The notes: generated by a model from the sequence alone, not told the origin. Positions 42,406-52,519 are shown, counted from the first letter of the stretch. The stretch is DNA of 64,000 bases from Mucilaginibacter conchicola (GCF_003432115.1 NZ_QWDC01000001.1:310001-374000), one strand, 5' to 3'. Made by a program: numbers and translations.

Positions 42406-45400
42406 TTACCAGCCAGGGGTAAAGTTTAACCCAAACACGCCGGTTTTAACATCCGTACGGTTAAACGGTATGGCATAGTAAGGCTCAAGAATAATTGCGC
42501 CAAACAGGTTTATCCTTAGCGATATACCCGCGCTAAGTGCAGGCACGCGTTGGTTGGTATTATAAACCGTTTGCATTATAACATTACCATTGGCATCTTT
42601 AACAGGGTTGCCGTTTTGATCCATCTGAGGTGCCTGACCAATAGCATCAGGGGCACCCTGAAACTTGATCTCGTTACCGCCGTTCCAGGCTAAACCGGCA
42701 TCAAAGAACAGGTTCAGATCCGTAAACAGGAATTTAGATTTAATGGCCGCCAGTTTCTCGGGGCCGGTGAACGGCAAACGAACCTCGAAGTTTGCTACCG
42801 CAATTCTGTTACCAGATAATTGATCTATAGTAAAGCCATTAGTATTTGGCCTGTTGGCATTGTAAAATGTTTGCGCCTCGTAACCGCGTATCAGGAATGG
42901 ATAACCTACGTATAACGGGTACAAGTTGTTGCTGGTATTCCCAAAACGGCCATAGCCATATAACCTCGCTGCGAACGTCACCGGCCTTGCACGTACATAT
43001 TTCCTCAGATCAATAGTAGGCGAGAAGAATTTATAGGTACCTACGTTATATTCGGCCTCGATACGGAAACGATGCCCGCCAAGCGGTGCGGCAATGCCGA
43101 AGTAAGAATCATCACCCACTAATGACGCACTTGCACCATAGATCTGGAAAGCTCGCAAATCAATACCTGTTTCAGAAAAATATTGCTCTCGCGAGATCTT
43201 GTTTTTTGATACATCAAGCAGATCATTTAACTGTGTGGTTTGATTGCCGTTATCGCCAACAATGGTAGTGTAACTATAATCTCTTGCATAACGGTCAACC
43301 CGGTATGAGTATCTTGAAGCAGTAGCACCAAACTCTGCCCTTAAAGTTCTGGAAAAAGGGTATGAGGCTACGCCTTGTATCGCATCCTCAAACGTGCGGA
43401 TGATATCTGTACGGGTTTCATAAACCGGCGTACTTTTTCCGTCAATTGTTTTTGTGGTAAAAACCTCGTTATAAAAACCCGACTGGTAAGGAATATGCGA
43501 AGCGCCGGCACCAAATGTCCAGCGGCCCTTTTGGTTAAGGTACAGGAACGATGCACCAAAATCATATATCTCACCATTTACTGCCGCACCGGCATAGATC
43601 TGGTTACGGCCTAATATATCACTAAACACGCCTTGTACACCGCTTGATAAACCTGCGCCGTAAACACTATTTACACCAACACCAATGCCGCTGCTTGCCA
43701 GTGCATCCAGTTTAAATTTAGGTTTGTAAGCAACTGCGTGGATGGAATCAACCGGTATTTTACGATAAGCAAGATAGTTGTTCAGGTTGCTGTTTATCAA
43801 ATCTACACCAACAGCTTTGGTTGGCGGTAACAAAGCAGCTGTATAATCAGTGACGCCCGGCTCAACCGCTACGGGTTTAAAATCTGAAGCCTTTGCATTG
43901 TAAACAGAATATTTTTGAGCGCGATAATAGGAGTACACCACATCATCGTTATTAGACACACTTAATGCCGGCGAAAACTCGGTGATACCGCTGATACCGG
44001 TAAACAGGTCTGTCATTTGCTCCACCTTACCGCTTGCAAAAGTATAGCGGTAAAGGTTGCGGAAACCATCACGGTTTGACAGGAAATAAACCTGCGAACC
44101 ATCTGCCGAATATTGCGGGTTTAAGTTATTTGCCCCATCAAATACGTTGATATTGGTAACCTTTCCGGTTTCCAGATCAAGTTCGGCTAAATTAAACGTT
44201 ATCGCCTGCGAAAGCGATTTATCATAAGTTGCGCGGTCGCTGCTGTAAATGACATGCTTGCCATCTTTTGAGAAATTTGGCTGATAATCTGAAAACTTAT
44301 CATTGGTTAACTGCTTAACCTGCTTGCTATCAAAGTTGTATAAATATAGGTCGCTTTGGCCTTCAGACATCCCCTGGAAAACAACGCTCTTGCCATCCGG
44401 CGACCAGGAAAGGTTACTGAATTGCTCGGCCTTGCCCATAGATATATCCTGAAGTATGCGACCATCCGGCACGCTTACTACCAACATCCGGTTCCGCCCT
44501 TTGGCAAAAACGCTGAAAGCAAATTTTTTACCATCCGGCGACCAGGTACCGGCCGATTCTATAAAATTAAATTCATCAATATGCGTATTTGATGTTTTAC
44601 TTGTGAGTTGTTTCACAATACGCCCCGTTTTAGCATCGGCCAGATAAAGATCTATACTAAACAAATTCTTTGACGACAAGAATGCCAGATACTTGCCATC
44701 CGGACTAACAGAAGGCGCAACTGTGAGATCGCCGCCCACCTTATCATCAATTATCCTGAGGCCAACCGGTTTCTGAACGGTATCCTTAAGGAAAGGCTTG
44801 TAGGTATTGATGATAGAGTTTTGCCAAAGTTTGGATAGCGTTTTATCATCGTACCCAAATGTGCGACGGATACCGTATTGTAAACCAAAACGCGCTACGT
44901 TCTTAAAGAAAGGTACGATGATGGTATCGCCATAAGTAGAACCCAGGAACGACCAAAAGGCCTCGCCATAACGGTAAGGGAAGTATTTATTACTTTCGGT
45001 AAGGTCCTTAACCGTTGGGATATCTTTATTCAAATAAGCATCGCGCATCCACATGGCGGTATAGGCATCCTTTTTACCGATGGACAAGTACTCAGCCATA
45101 CCCTCAATCATCCATAAGGGCAGGTTGCCTATATTCTCGAAATTTGATGAATCACGCCCCAGCAGCGTGTGGTATTGAAAAGCATGCACCAACTCGTGAC
45201 CCAACACGTGGCGCGTGGTTTGGTTGGTTTCCATTATCGGCATCACCACGCGGTTCTTTAAACCTTCGGTAACACCACCAGTACCTACACCAATTTCACC
45301 GTCAATGGCAGTGGTCTGCTGGAAATCGGGGTGGTTAGCGTAAAGGATAATAGGATTGGGTTTGTTAAACGTATCGCGAAAGATCTGCTGGTGCAGGGTG

Positions 45401-45633
45401 TACCATAACTCACTCTCCTGAGCAAAACGTTTGATGAGACTATCATTCTTCATGTAATAATAGATCTCAAAGTGCGGGGTTTTATAAACTTTAAAGTCCA
45501 ACTTTTTATAGCGAACCTTATTTTGGCCAAAGTATTGGGCTTTTGCCGGGTTACTAAATATTGCCGAAACAACAAGGCATAGCAAAGCCACAGCATGTTT
45601 AACGCTTAAGGTAAAGGGGAAACGTCTCTTCAT
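42406..45633 (-). CDS. Gluzincin-like metalloprotease, TolB-type propeller and outer-membrane barrel in one chain
   Basis: The 1075-residue product has a signal peptide (about 1-32) and three parts. First, a peptidase-MA-like domain: HELVH (146-150) and the third ligand Glu181 in MIEGMAEYLS. Second, about 270-590, PD40/TolB-like propeller repeats (SPDGKYLAFLS, SPDGKKFAFS, SPDGKSVVFQ, SKDGKHVIYS, SADGSQVYFLS). Third, from about 650, a BamA/Omp85-like barrel region ending FGLNFTPGW with the terminal aromatic residue. It should sit in the outer membrane; cleavage activity and substrate are unknown. No partner gene is adjacent. Confidence 0.82.
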   Translation of the reverse strand: MKRRFPFTLSVKHAVALLCLVVSAIFSNPAKAQYFGQNKVRYKKLDFKVYKTPHFEIYYYMKNDSLIKRFAQESELWYTLHQQIFRDTFNKPNPIILYANHPDFQQTTAIDGEIGVGTGGVTEGLKNRVVMPIMETNQTTRHVLGHELVHAFQYHTLLGRDSSNFENIGNLPLWMIEGMAEYLSIGKKDAYTAMWMRDAYLNKDIPTVKDLTESNKYFPYRYGEAFWSFLGSTYGDTIIVPFFKNVARFGLQYGIRRTFGYDDKTLSKLWQNSIINTYKPFLKDTVQKPVGLRIIDDKVGGDLTVAPSVSPDGKYLAFLSSKNLFSIDLYLADAKTGRIVKQLTSKTSNTHIDEFNFIESAGTWSPDGKKFAFSVFAKGRNRMLVVSVPDGRILQDISMGKAEQFSNLSWSPDGKSVVFQGMSEGQSDLYLYNFDSKQVKQLTNDKFSDYQPNFSKDGKHVIYSSDRATYDKSLSQAITFNLAELDLETGKVTNINVFDGANNLNPQYSADGSQVYFLSNRDGFRNLYRYTFASGKVEQMTDLFTGISGITEFSPALSVSNNDDVVYSYYRAQKYSVYNAKASDFKPVAVEPGVTDYTAALLPPTKAVGVDLINSNLNNYLAYRKIPVDSIHAVAYKPKFKLDALASSGIGVGVNSVYGAGLSSGVQGVFSDILGRNQIYAGAAVNGEIYDFGASFLYLNQKGRWTFGAGASHIPYQSGFYNEVFTTKTIDGKSTPVYETRTDIIRTFEDAIQGVASYPFSRTLRAEFGATASRYSYRVDRYARDYSYTTIVGDNGNQTTQLNDLLDVSKNKISREQYFSETGIDLRAFQIYGASASLVGDDSYFGIAAPLGGHRFRIEAEYNVGTYKFFSPTIDLRKYVRARPVTFAARLYGYGRFGNTSNNLYPLYVGYPFLIRGYEAQTFYNANRPNTNGFTIDQLSGNRIAVANFEVRLPFTGPEKLAAIKSKFLFTDLNLFFDAGLAWNGGNEIKFQGAPDAIGQAPQMDQNGNPVKDANGNVIMQTVYNTNQRVPALSAGISLRINLFGAIILEPYYAIPFNRTDVKTGVFGLNFTPGW

Positions 45634-45700
45634 AAATAATGAAAAAATAGATACGCTAAATTTAATAAAACACTGCCTTTAAACAAACGCCGGCAACCTT

Positions 45701-48031
45701 TTAGGTGGTTGGTGGCGGGTTGCCTTCTGCAGTACCTTCTTCAGGAGCCGGCGCGGGTGAGGGAGTCGCGGTGGTGTCCATTGGCATTTCAGTACTATCA
45801 CTTGATGTCTCTTCCTCACGTATTATCGGCGAAGGACAGTTATACTCTTTAGTAATTTTACTCCATGGTTTTGGGAAAGGCCCGTATGTATAGCCGGATT
45901 TCGGATCGGCATAAACCTTCTCCATAAATGCTCCGAATATCGGCAACGCCGTATGTGAACCTTCGCCGGTTTCTGACGAGGTGAAGTGAACACTGCGGTC
46001 ATCAGCACCAACCCAAACACCAGTTACCAGGTCTTTAGTGATACCCATGTACCAGCCATCCACATAGTCTGACGAGGTTCCGGTTTTACCACCTATCTGG
46101 TTATTCTTTTTCCAAAGGCCCGGGTATTCCCAAAGCGCTTGCGAAGTACCGCCCGGTTCTTCCATACCACCGCGGAACATATAAAGCATTAGCCACGCAG
46201 TTTCTTCGCTCAGTACGCGTTCTGATTTCAGCTTAAACTCTTTTATCAGGTCACCATCCTGGTCGGTAATTTTCTCTACCAGTATAGGATCTACTTTTTC
46301 TCCTTTATTTAGGAAAGTGCTGTATGCACGTACCATCTCGTAAACCGAAACATCGTTAGAACCCAGGGAAACCGACGGTACCGATTTCAAATAACTTTCT
46401 ATGCCTATTTTGTGTGCATAATCAACAATCTTATCCCAGCCTACATGTTCAGTTACTTGTGCGGTGATAGAGTTAACCGATTTGCCCATTGCCCAACGCA
46501 GCGACATTTCACGGTACGAGAAATGGAAATCGGCATTTTTGGGTTCCCACACATCATCTTTACCCTGGTCTTTAAATTTGATGGTCACCGGTTTATCGGT
46601 AAACTTATCGCAAGGGGTAAAGCCATTATCTAAAGCGGTTACGTAAGCAAAAGGCTTAAAGGTTGAACCTGCCTGACGCTTGGCCTGGTTTACGTGATCA
46701 TAGTTAAAATATTTATGATCGATACCACCCACCCAAACTTTTATTTTACCGGTTGATGGCTCCATGGTCATCATACCTGTGTTAAGTATTTTGGCGTAAT
46801 ATTTTATCGAATCTACAGTAGAGAAGGTAGTATCCTGATCGCCTTTCCAGGTAAACACCGTCATACGTTTTTTCTTCTCAAAATATTCTTTGATCTTGGT
46901 GGTATCGCCGTTATATTTTTTGCTCAGCAGTTTGTAGATAGGCAGGCGTTGCTCGTTCTTCAGGATAAAATCTTTTATCTCAACACCCTTACTATCGCGC
47001 CACGGGTTTTTATTACCCCAAAGATTATTAAAACGCTTTTGCAGCATCTTCATTTTCTGGTCTACTGCTTCCTCGGCGTATTGCTGCAGTTTTGAATCGA
47101 TGGTGGTGTAGATCTTCAGGCCATCTTCGTAAAGGTCGTAGCCGTTCTCTTTGCACCATTTGTCCAGCCATTTTTCAACCGCGTGGCGGATATATGAATC
47201 GCCCGAGCCTGTATTATCGATATAACTCAGATCTAAACCGATCGGCTTAGCAGTTTCTTTTTTAAACTCTTCTGGTTTCAGATAACCATACTTTGCCATC
47301 TGGCTTAAAACCACGTTACGGCGCTCAATAGAACGGGTAGGGTTAGTGCGTGGATTATAAGTTGATGTCGCCTTCAGCATCCCAATAAGCGTAGCGGCTT
47401 CGGCAGGAGTAACGGCGTTTGGCATCTTATTAAAGTAGCGCAGTGTAGCCGTTTTTATACCAAAAGTATTATTACCAAACGGGACGGTATTTAAGTATAA
47501 GGTAAGAATTTCTTCCTTGCTGTACTGGCGCTCTATCTTAAAAGCGGTAAGCCATTCTTTACATTTAAACACCACAGTTTTTAATACCGGAATATGCCTT
47601 ATAATACCTTGCGATTTACGTTTACGTGTGCTGAAAAGGTTTTTTGCCAGCTGTTGCGTAATGGTACTGCCACCACGGCGGTCGCCTTTTGCGGTTGATA
47701 GTAAACTGCCTACAAAACCAATGAAATCTACTCCGTTATGTTTATAGAAACGGGCATCTTCGGTAGCAACAAGGGCATGGATGATATCAGGAGAAATGGC
47801 TTTATATTCAACAGGAGAGCGGTTTTCTTTATAAAAACGGCCGATAAGTTTGCCATCGGCGGTGTAAACTTCTGAGGCCAGCGACATGGAAGGTTGTTTA
47901 ATATCCTTCATATCAGGCGAGTAGCCAAAAAGCCATAGAAAGTTCAGTTCAATAGAACAGAAAAAAATTATGATAAAGTAAACGAAGATCGCGAAATATC
48001 TTAGGTACCGGTTCTTTAATTCCTTGAACAT
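45701..48031 (-). CDS. Class A penicillin-binding protein (transglycosylase-transpeptidase, PBP1A-like)
   Basis: The 776-residue product polymerises and cross-links peptidoglycan. One N-terminal membrane anchor (about 12-32) is followed by the GT51 domain (EDARFYKHNGVDF, about 92-104, catalytic Glu; GGSTITQQLAKNLFSTRKRK) and the transpeptidase domain with Ser456 in GSTFKPF, SVN (about 517) and Lys649 in GGKTGTSS. The C-terminal tail is Pro/Ala/Glu-rich, probably disordered. Catalytic residues are complete. Single gene. Confidence 0.94.
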   Translation of the reverse strand: MFKELKNRYLRYFAIFVYFIIIFFCSIELNFLWLFGYSPDMKDIKQPSMSLASEVYTADGKLIGRFYKENRSPVEYKAISPDIIHALVATEDARFYKHNGVDFIGFVGSLLSTAKGDRRGGSTITQQLAKNLFSTRKRKSQGIIRHIPVLKTVVFKCKEWLTAFKIERQYSKEEILTLYLNTVPFGNNTFGIKTATLRYFNKMPNAVTPAEAATLIGMLKATSTYNPRTNPTRSIERRNVVLSQMAKYGYLKPEEFKKETAKPIGLDLSYIDNTGSGDSYIRHAVEKWLDKWCKENGYDLYEDGLKIYTTIDSKLQQYAEEAVDQKMKMLQKRFNNLWGNKNPWRDSKGVEIKDFILKNEQRLPIYKLLSKKYNGDTTKIKEYFEKKKRMTVFTWKGDQDTTFSTVDSIKYYAKILNTGMMTMEPSTGKIKVWVGGIDHKYFNYDHVNQAKRQAGSTFKPFAYVTALDNGFTPCDKFTDKPVTIKFKDQGKDDVWEPKNADFHFSYREMSLRWAMGKSVNSITAQVTEHVGWDKIVDYAHKIGIESYLKSVPSVSLGSNDVSVYEMVRAYSTFLNKGEKVDPILVEKITDQDGDLIKEFKLKSERVLSEETAWLMLYMFRGGMEEPGGTSQALWEYPGLWKKNNQIGGKTGTSSDYVDGWYMGITKDLVTGVWVGADDRSVHFTSSETGEGSHTALPIFGAFMEKVYADPKSGYTYGPFPKPWSKITKEYNCPSPIIREEETSSDSTEMPMDTTATPSPAPAPEEGTAEGNPPPTT

Positions 48032-48161
48032 TGGGTAAAGATGTAAAATAATCAGCCCAAATCATAGCCCCGGGCACAGCTAAAAATTAACAACGCAATT
48101 TTAACAAGTAAATTTTAAGTTAACTCATTTTGATGATAAGAAATACAACGGGCATTTTGTC

Positions 48162-48653
48162 CTAAGGTTTACTAAAAGAATAAATATCACCGCTATTGCC
48201 TTTGCATGCTCTAAAAAACTGCATGGGTATTCCCTTCCTGAAACTAACTTTGCTCAAGGTCGAGATATCACAGTCAAAATTATTTTTATTATCAAATATC
48301 ATCTCTCTGTTGACCAGTTTTGTAGGAAGATTGTTAACCACTGTTACATAATAATCGCCTTTAAATATATTATTCCCATCAAATATCAATATCCGGGAAG
48401 TGGCCTTGTGTGATGAACCCCAATACCATATAGAGTTCATTACTTTGTAAACTTTACCTGAATCGGTTTTTACCTCACCCAAATAGGTCAGATCTGTTTG
48501 TGTTTCCCCTTCTTTTGTCCATTTGCCGAAGACAAAGGTTTTGCCTACAATTCCCTTTCTTAAAACAGAAAGCCTTATGTTTTTGTCATTAGTTTGAGCC
48601 ATTGTGCTCAACGAAAGAAATAACAGTAGGGTTAACGTGTAAAGTCTTTTCAT
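48162..48653 (-). CDS. Small secreted protein of unknown function
   Basis: I start at the ATG at 48653 (MKRLYTLTLLLFLSLSTMAQ), because the longer frame from 48719 puts 22 residues before a signal peptide; the mature protein starts near residue 21. The 163-residue chain has beta-rich segments (VGKTFVFGKWTKEG, YLGEVKTDSGKVYKVMNS, ISTLSKVSFRK) and two cysteines that could pair. I do not recognise the family. It is divergent from the MRJP/Yellow-like gene with about 40 bases between the starts. Confidence 0.7.
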   Translation of the reverse strand: MKRLYTLTLLLFLSLSTMAQTNDKNIRLSVLRKGIVGKTFVFGKWTKEGETQTDLTYLGEVKTDSGKVYKVMNSIWYWGSSHKATSRILIFDGNNIFKGDYYVTVVNNLPTKLVNREMIFDNKNNFDCDISTLSKVSFRKGIPMQFFRACKGNSGDIYSFSKP

Positions 48654-48694
48654 GTTCAGATCAATATCTGAAAACAAACATAGATTATAAGGTA

Positions 48695-49783
48695 ATGTCG
48701 AAGCAAAATATTCTAACAATATTTCTATTATGTTTTATGCTTAACAGCAACGCACAACAACTTACAGAGGTTGCCCAATTTGGCAAAAATCAACCTATCG
48801 GTGTAACGGTTGCACCTAAAAGCAACAGGTTATTCGTATCGTTCCCGAATACCGAGCCTTACTTATACGGACTAACCGAGATCAAAAACGGCCAGCGCAT
48901 TGCGTTCCCAAACACGGAATGGAATAAAATAGATACCGCCCAAACCGAAACTCATTTTGTAAACGTGCAGGACTTGTATGCTGACGGCATGAACAACCTT
49001 TGGGTATTGGATTCGGCACCGGGTGGCGGGGCTGCTGTTATCGGTGATAACAAAAAGAAGGAAGGCAAATTCAAGTTGATTAAGATTAGCCTGGATGATA
49101 ACAAAGTACAGCGTATTTATGATTTTGATGATCTGCCGAAAGACCAAAGCGCGTTGAATGATGTTTGCGTGGATAACAGCCGCCAGTTGGCCTACTTGTC
49201 AGATCCGGGACTCCATGCCATTGTAGTGCTCGACCTTAACACCGGCAAAAGCCGCATTGTATTGAAAGATGATAAAAGTACGGTAGTTACGGCCGGTTTT
49301 AAACTGCATTTGGATGGCAAAGACGTTATCGACCAAAGCGGAAAGCCTTTCACATCAAATGTAAACGGCATTGCTTTAACGCATGATAATCAGTGGTTCT
49401 ATTTCAGGGCCATCAACCAAACCAAATTGTACCGTATTGCAACCGAGTTTCTGGCCAACGTTACCCTTAGCGATGACGACCTGAGCAGCAAAGTAGAGAC
49501 CGTTGCCGAAACCGGCGTTTGTCACGGTATGATAGCCGATAGCAGGGGATACATCTATTTGAGTAACTCTGTAGAGCACGCCATCCAATACGTAAAACCG
49601 AACGGAGAAGTAAAGACGCTGGTGCAGGATAACCGCTTGATTTGGCCCGATTCATTTGGGATTGGTACTGATGGTTATTTATACCTCAGCGCATCGCAAA
49701 TGCACAGGCTGCCGAAATATAACAACGGGCAGGATAAAGTGGAATACCCTTACCGTGTTTACAAAGTTAAGCTGCCGAAGTAG
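48695..49783 (+). CDS. Yellow/major royal jelly protein-family beta-propeller protein
   Basis: I start at the ATG at 48695, which puts the signal peptide (MSKQNILTIFLLCFMLNSNAQQ) first and gives 362 residues. The mature domain shows propeller-type segments of the MRJP/Yellow family: PIGVTVAPKSNRLFVSFP, LYADGMNNLWVLDSA, VDNSRQLAYLSD, VNGIALTHDNQWFYFRAINQ, MIADSRGYIYLSNS. A bacterial enzyme activity (e.g. lactonase-like or dopachrome-like) is not established. Its 3' end overlaps the convergent MOSC gene by 17 bases. Confidence 0.82.
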   Translation: MSKQNILTIFLLCFMLNSNAQQLTEVAQFGKNQPIGVTVAPKSNRLFVSFPNTEPYLYGLTEIKNGQRIAFPNTEWNKIDTAQTETHFVNVQDLYADGMNNLWVLDSAPGGGAAVIGDNKKKEGKFKLIKISLDDNKVQRIYDFDDLPKDQSALNDVCVDNSRQLAYLSDPGLHAIVVLDLNTGKSRIVLKDDKSTVVTAGFKLHLDGKDVIDQSGKPFTSNVNGIALTHDNQWFYFRAINQTKLYRIATEFLANVTLSDDDLSSKVETVAETGVCHGMIADSRGYIYLSNSVEHAIQYVKPNGEVKTLVQDNRLIWPDSFGIGTDGYLYLSASQMHRLPKYNNGQDKVEYPYRVYKVKLPK

Positions 49784-50624
49784 GCGCATCGCTGCCAACA
49801 ATAAAACGTTCTTCGGTATGGGTTGATAGAACAGTCAGCTCATCGCCTACATTAATGTTACCCGTACCTATTAAAGCCAGGTTTTGCCCAAATAGTATCT
49901 TATTGCCTTTGCGGCGATATTTTGCCAGCGTTTTTAAAGGTTCTTTGCCTTTGGCGATGGTTTCCTGATTGATAGTGGTCATGATACAACGGGCGCATAG
50001 TTTAACGCCGTAAAAATCCAGTCCGTTAATTTGGATATGGTTCATCAGATCCTCGCTGTAGGGTGCGCCGCCTGTAAATACCACATTCGGGCGAAAGCGG
50101 TTCATGGGCAGCGCCTCATCCAGGCGTGAGTTAAGGTCATCCAGCGCCGCCTGACCAATGATGAGCAGGGGGTAGGCATCAGAAAATGAGGTTACCATAC
50201 CTTCACTGGTGTAGCGCAGGTCTGTTTGCCTGTGTGTTTCATCTGGCATATAAACCAAGCGGCTGCTCTTGCCTAACTTTTCGGTAAACCAGGCATCAAC
50301 TTCATCGCTAACCAGCTGGCCGCTGCAGGTATCATCCCAAATGGTTACCTCAAGGGCATCCTGTTTAATAGGTTCAAAAGGAATTTTTATGGATGAGCCA
50401 TCTGGCGTATAGGTAACACTTAAGCCATCATCTTCTACGCTCACTTTGCACAGCGCCAGTTGCGCATATTCGCGTTGCGAGAGGAAGCGGTTATCATCAT
50501 CTATCAGCATCCAGCGGCGGTCGTGTTCAAGGCCGCGGTCGGTTACTTTAGCGGTGGTCAGTTCAATACCGCCTAATGATTTAATGGGATAGATAATGAG
50601 TTGTGATACACGAAGCATACACAA
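49767..50624 (-). CDS. MOSC-domain protein with N-terminal MOSC barrel
   Basis: The 285-residue product has a MOSC N-terminal beta-barrel (about 1-120, with VSQLIIYPIKSLGGIEL) and a MOSC domain (about 130-270). FRPNVVFTGGAPYSEDL is the usual MOSC segment and the conserved cysteine lies in LCARCIMTTIN. MOSC proteins handle sulphur or sulphonyl transfer in molybdenum cofactor chemistry and in YcbX/mARC reductases of N-hydroxylated compounds. A YcbX-like role is plausible but no reductase domain is fused. It converges with and overlaps the Yellow-like gene. Confidence 0.87.
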   Translation of the reverse strand: MCMLRVSQLIIYPIKSLGGIELTTAKVTDRGLEHDRRWMLIDDDNRFLSQREYAQLALCKVSVEDDGLSVTYTPDGSSIKIPFEPIKQDALEVTIWDDTCSGQLVSDEVDAWFTEKLGKSSRLVYMPDETHRQTDLRYTSEGMVTSFSDAYPLLIIGQAALDDLNSRLDEALPMNRFRPNVVFTGGAPYSEDLMNHIQINGLDFYGVKLCARCIMTTINQETIAKGKEPLKTLAKYRRKGNKILFGQNLALIGTGNINVGDELTVLSTHTEERFIVGSDAPTSAA

Positions 50625-50677
50625 ACATACAGCATAGCGAGGAATATAGCCAGTACGGGCAATTGTTTAATTTACAA

Positions 50678-50708
50678 TTGATTTATTGCCTTTTAATTGA
50701 TAGTATTG
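50678..50708 (+). promoter_or_regulatory. Possible promoter of GMC oxidoreductase gene
   Basis: TTG (50678-50680) and TAGTATTG (50701-50708, one mismatch to TAnnTTTG) are separated by 20 bases. The ATG is at 50760, about 45 bases after the expected transcript start. Confidence 0.35.
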
Positions 50709-50759
50709 TTTTAACCAATTAACCCACCGGGCACCCTACACCGGCAAAACCTGCTGTAA

Positions 50760-52472
50760 ATGGAAAATAATTCTGCTAACCTTAACTTAAAGGCTGCGGC
50801 CAACAACACGTATGATGCCATTGTGGTTGGCTCGGGCATTAGCGGCGGCTGGGCTGCCAAAGAGCTTACCGAACTCGGCCTTAAAACCATTATGCTGGAG
50901 CGTGGCCCCAACTACGAACACATTAAAGATTATAAAACCGCTAACAATGCCCCTTGGCAGTTTGAACACCGCGGCAACGTAACACAGGCACAACGCAAGC
51001 AACGGCCGGTAATATCCCGTAACTGGGGTGCATCTGAACCTATAATGGATGCCTGGGTTAATGAGCAGGAAGCACCATACACAGAAGTAAAACCTTTTAA
51101 CTGGTGGCGATCATACCGCATGGGTGGTCGCTCTATTTTGTGGGGCAGGCAAAGCTACCGCTGGAGCGACCTTGACTTTGAAGCCAACGCTAAAGACGGC
51201 TGGGCGATAGACTGGCCCATCCGCTATAAAGATATAGCCCCCTGGTATGACCATGTAGAAAAGTTCATTGGTATAAGTGGGTCAATGGAAGGTATCCCGA
51301 ATTTACCGGACGGCCATTTTCTGCCGCCTATGGAATTGAACGTGGTGGAAAAAGATGTGGCTGCCAGCATTAAAAAGAAATTTGGCAGGCACATGATCAT
51401 TGGCCGCTCTGCTAATATTACGGTGCCATATAACAACCGCACCAATTGCCAGTATCGCAACCGCTGCTGGGAAGGTTGCCCGTTTGGCGGATATTTCAGC
51501 ACGCAGTCATCAACTTTGCCGGCTGCCGTTAAAACAGGCAACCTTACGGTAAGGCCGCAATCCATCGTCACCAAAGTGTTATATGACAAGGATACCAAAA
51601 AAGCCAAAGGCGTAGAGGTACTGGATACTGAAACTAATAAAACGTATGAGTATTATGCTAAAGTGGTATTCCTGAATGCTTCAGCACTGAACAGTGCCTG
51701 GGTGTTGATGAACTCGGCTACCGATATTTGGCCGCAAGGCTTGGGCAGCAGCAGCGGCGAACTGGGCCATAACATTATGGATCATCATTATAACCTTGGT
51801 GCCAGCGGTTTGGTAGAGGGTTATGAAGATAAATACTATTTTGGCCGAAGGGCAAACGGTGTTTACCTGGCTCGTTTTGCCAATATTGGTAATGACAAAC
51901 GCGACTATCTGCGTGGTTTTGGCTACCAGGGTGGTGCGGGCCGCCAGGGCTGGAGCCGCGAAATAGCCGAGTATGGTATCGGTACAAAATATAAAGACGC
52001 ATTAAGCGAACCGGGTGCCTGGACAATGGGCATAGGCGGTTTCGGCGAGTTGTTGCCATACCACGATAACAAGATCACCCTTGACCCTAAAGTGAAAGAC
52101 AAATGGGGACTGCCGGTACTTTCTATGGATGCCGAGATAAAAGACAACGAGCGCAAAATGCGTGTAGATATCGTTAACGAAGCCAAAGCCATGCTGGAAG
52201 CTGCCGGTGTAAAAAATGTAGAAACACACGATAAAGGGCACAACGTTGGCGATGGTATACACGAAATGGGTACCGCACGTATGGGACGCGATCCAAAAAC
52301 ATCGGTATTAAATAAGCATAACCAGGTTTGGGATGCTAAAAACGTTTTTGTTACCGATGGTGCATGCATGACCTCATCTGCCTGCCAAAACCCATCGTTA
52401 ACCTATATGGCCCTTACTGCCCGTGCTGCAAATTTTGCCGTGCAGGAGTTGAAGAAGGGCGGAATCAGTTAA
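50760..52472 (+). CDS. GMC-family oxidoreductase
   Basis: The 570-residue flavoprotein has the FAD-binding GSGISGGWAAKEL (about 23-35), the GMC N-terminal segment with NWWRSYRMGGRSILWGRQ, and the C-terminal GMC domain (IHEMGTARMG, CMTSSACQNPSLTYMALTARA). It is of the gluconate-2-dehydrogenase-like Bacteroidota type that normally needs a small (subunit 3) partner; no such gene is adjacent here. It probably oxidises a sugar alcohol or polyol in the periplasm or cytoplasm; substrate unknown. Its stop codon lies within the repeat that starts at 52464. A ThuA-like gene follows. Confidence 0.88.
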   Translation: MENNSANLNLKAAANNTYDAIVVGSGISGGWAAKELTELGLKTIMLERGPNYEHIKDYKTANNAPWQFEHRGNVTQAQRKQRPVISRNWGASEPIMDAWVNEQEAPYTEVKPFNWWRSYRMGGRSILWGRQSYRWSDLDFEANAKDGWAIDWPIRYKDIAPWYDHVEKFIGISGSMEGIPNLPDGHFLPPMELNVVEKDVAASIKKKFGRHMIIGRSANITVPYNNRTNCQYRNRCWEGCPFGGYFSTQSSTLPAAVKTGNLTVRPQSIVTKVLYDKDTKKAKGVEVLDTETNKTYEYYAKVVFLNASALNSAWVLMNSATDIWPQGLGSSSGELGHNIMDHHYNLGASGLVEGYEDKYYFGRRANGVYLARFANIGNDKRDYLRGFGYQGGAGRQGWSREIAEYGIGTKYKDALSEPGAWTMGIGGFGELLPYHDNKITLDPKVKDKWGLPVLSMDAEIKDNERKMRVDIVNEAKAMLEAAGVKNVETHDKGHNVGDGIHEMGTARMGRDPKTSVLNKHNQVWDAKNVFVTDGACMTSSACQNPSLTYMALTARAANFAVQELKKGGIS

Positions 52473-52510
52473 TTAGAGATTAGTTTTGTACTCTTTAGAG
52501 TTTAAGATTT
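52464..52510. repeat. TTAGAG-word repeat overlapping the GMC stop codon
   Basis: 22 bases (52464-52485) are identical to 3055-3076, and the stop codon TAA (52470-52472) lies inside. Downstream TTTGTACTCTTTAGAGTTTA is a weaker inverted continuation. It separates two co-directional genes and has no clear terminator. Confidence 0.65.
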
Positions 52511-52519
52511 AACATCATT

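Noticed and set aside
48653..48719. Longer start for the small secreted protein and overlap with the divergent gene
   Set aside because: The extra 22 residues precede a clean signal peptide; the shorter starts leave a sensible divergent promoter gap.
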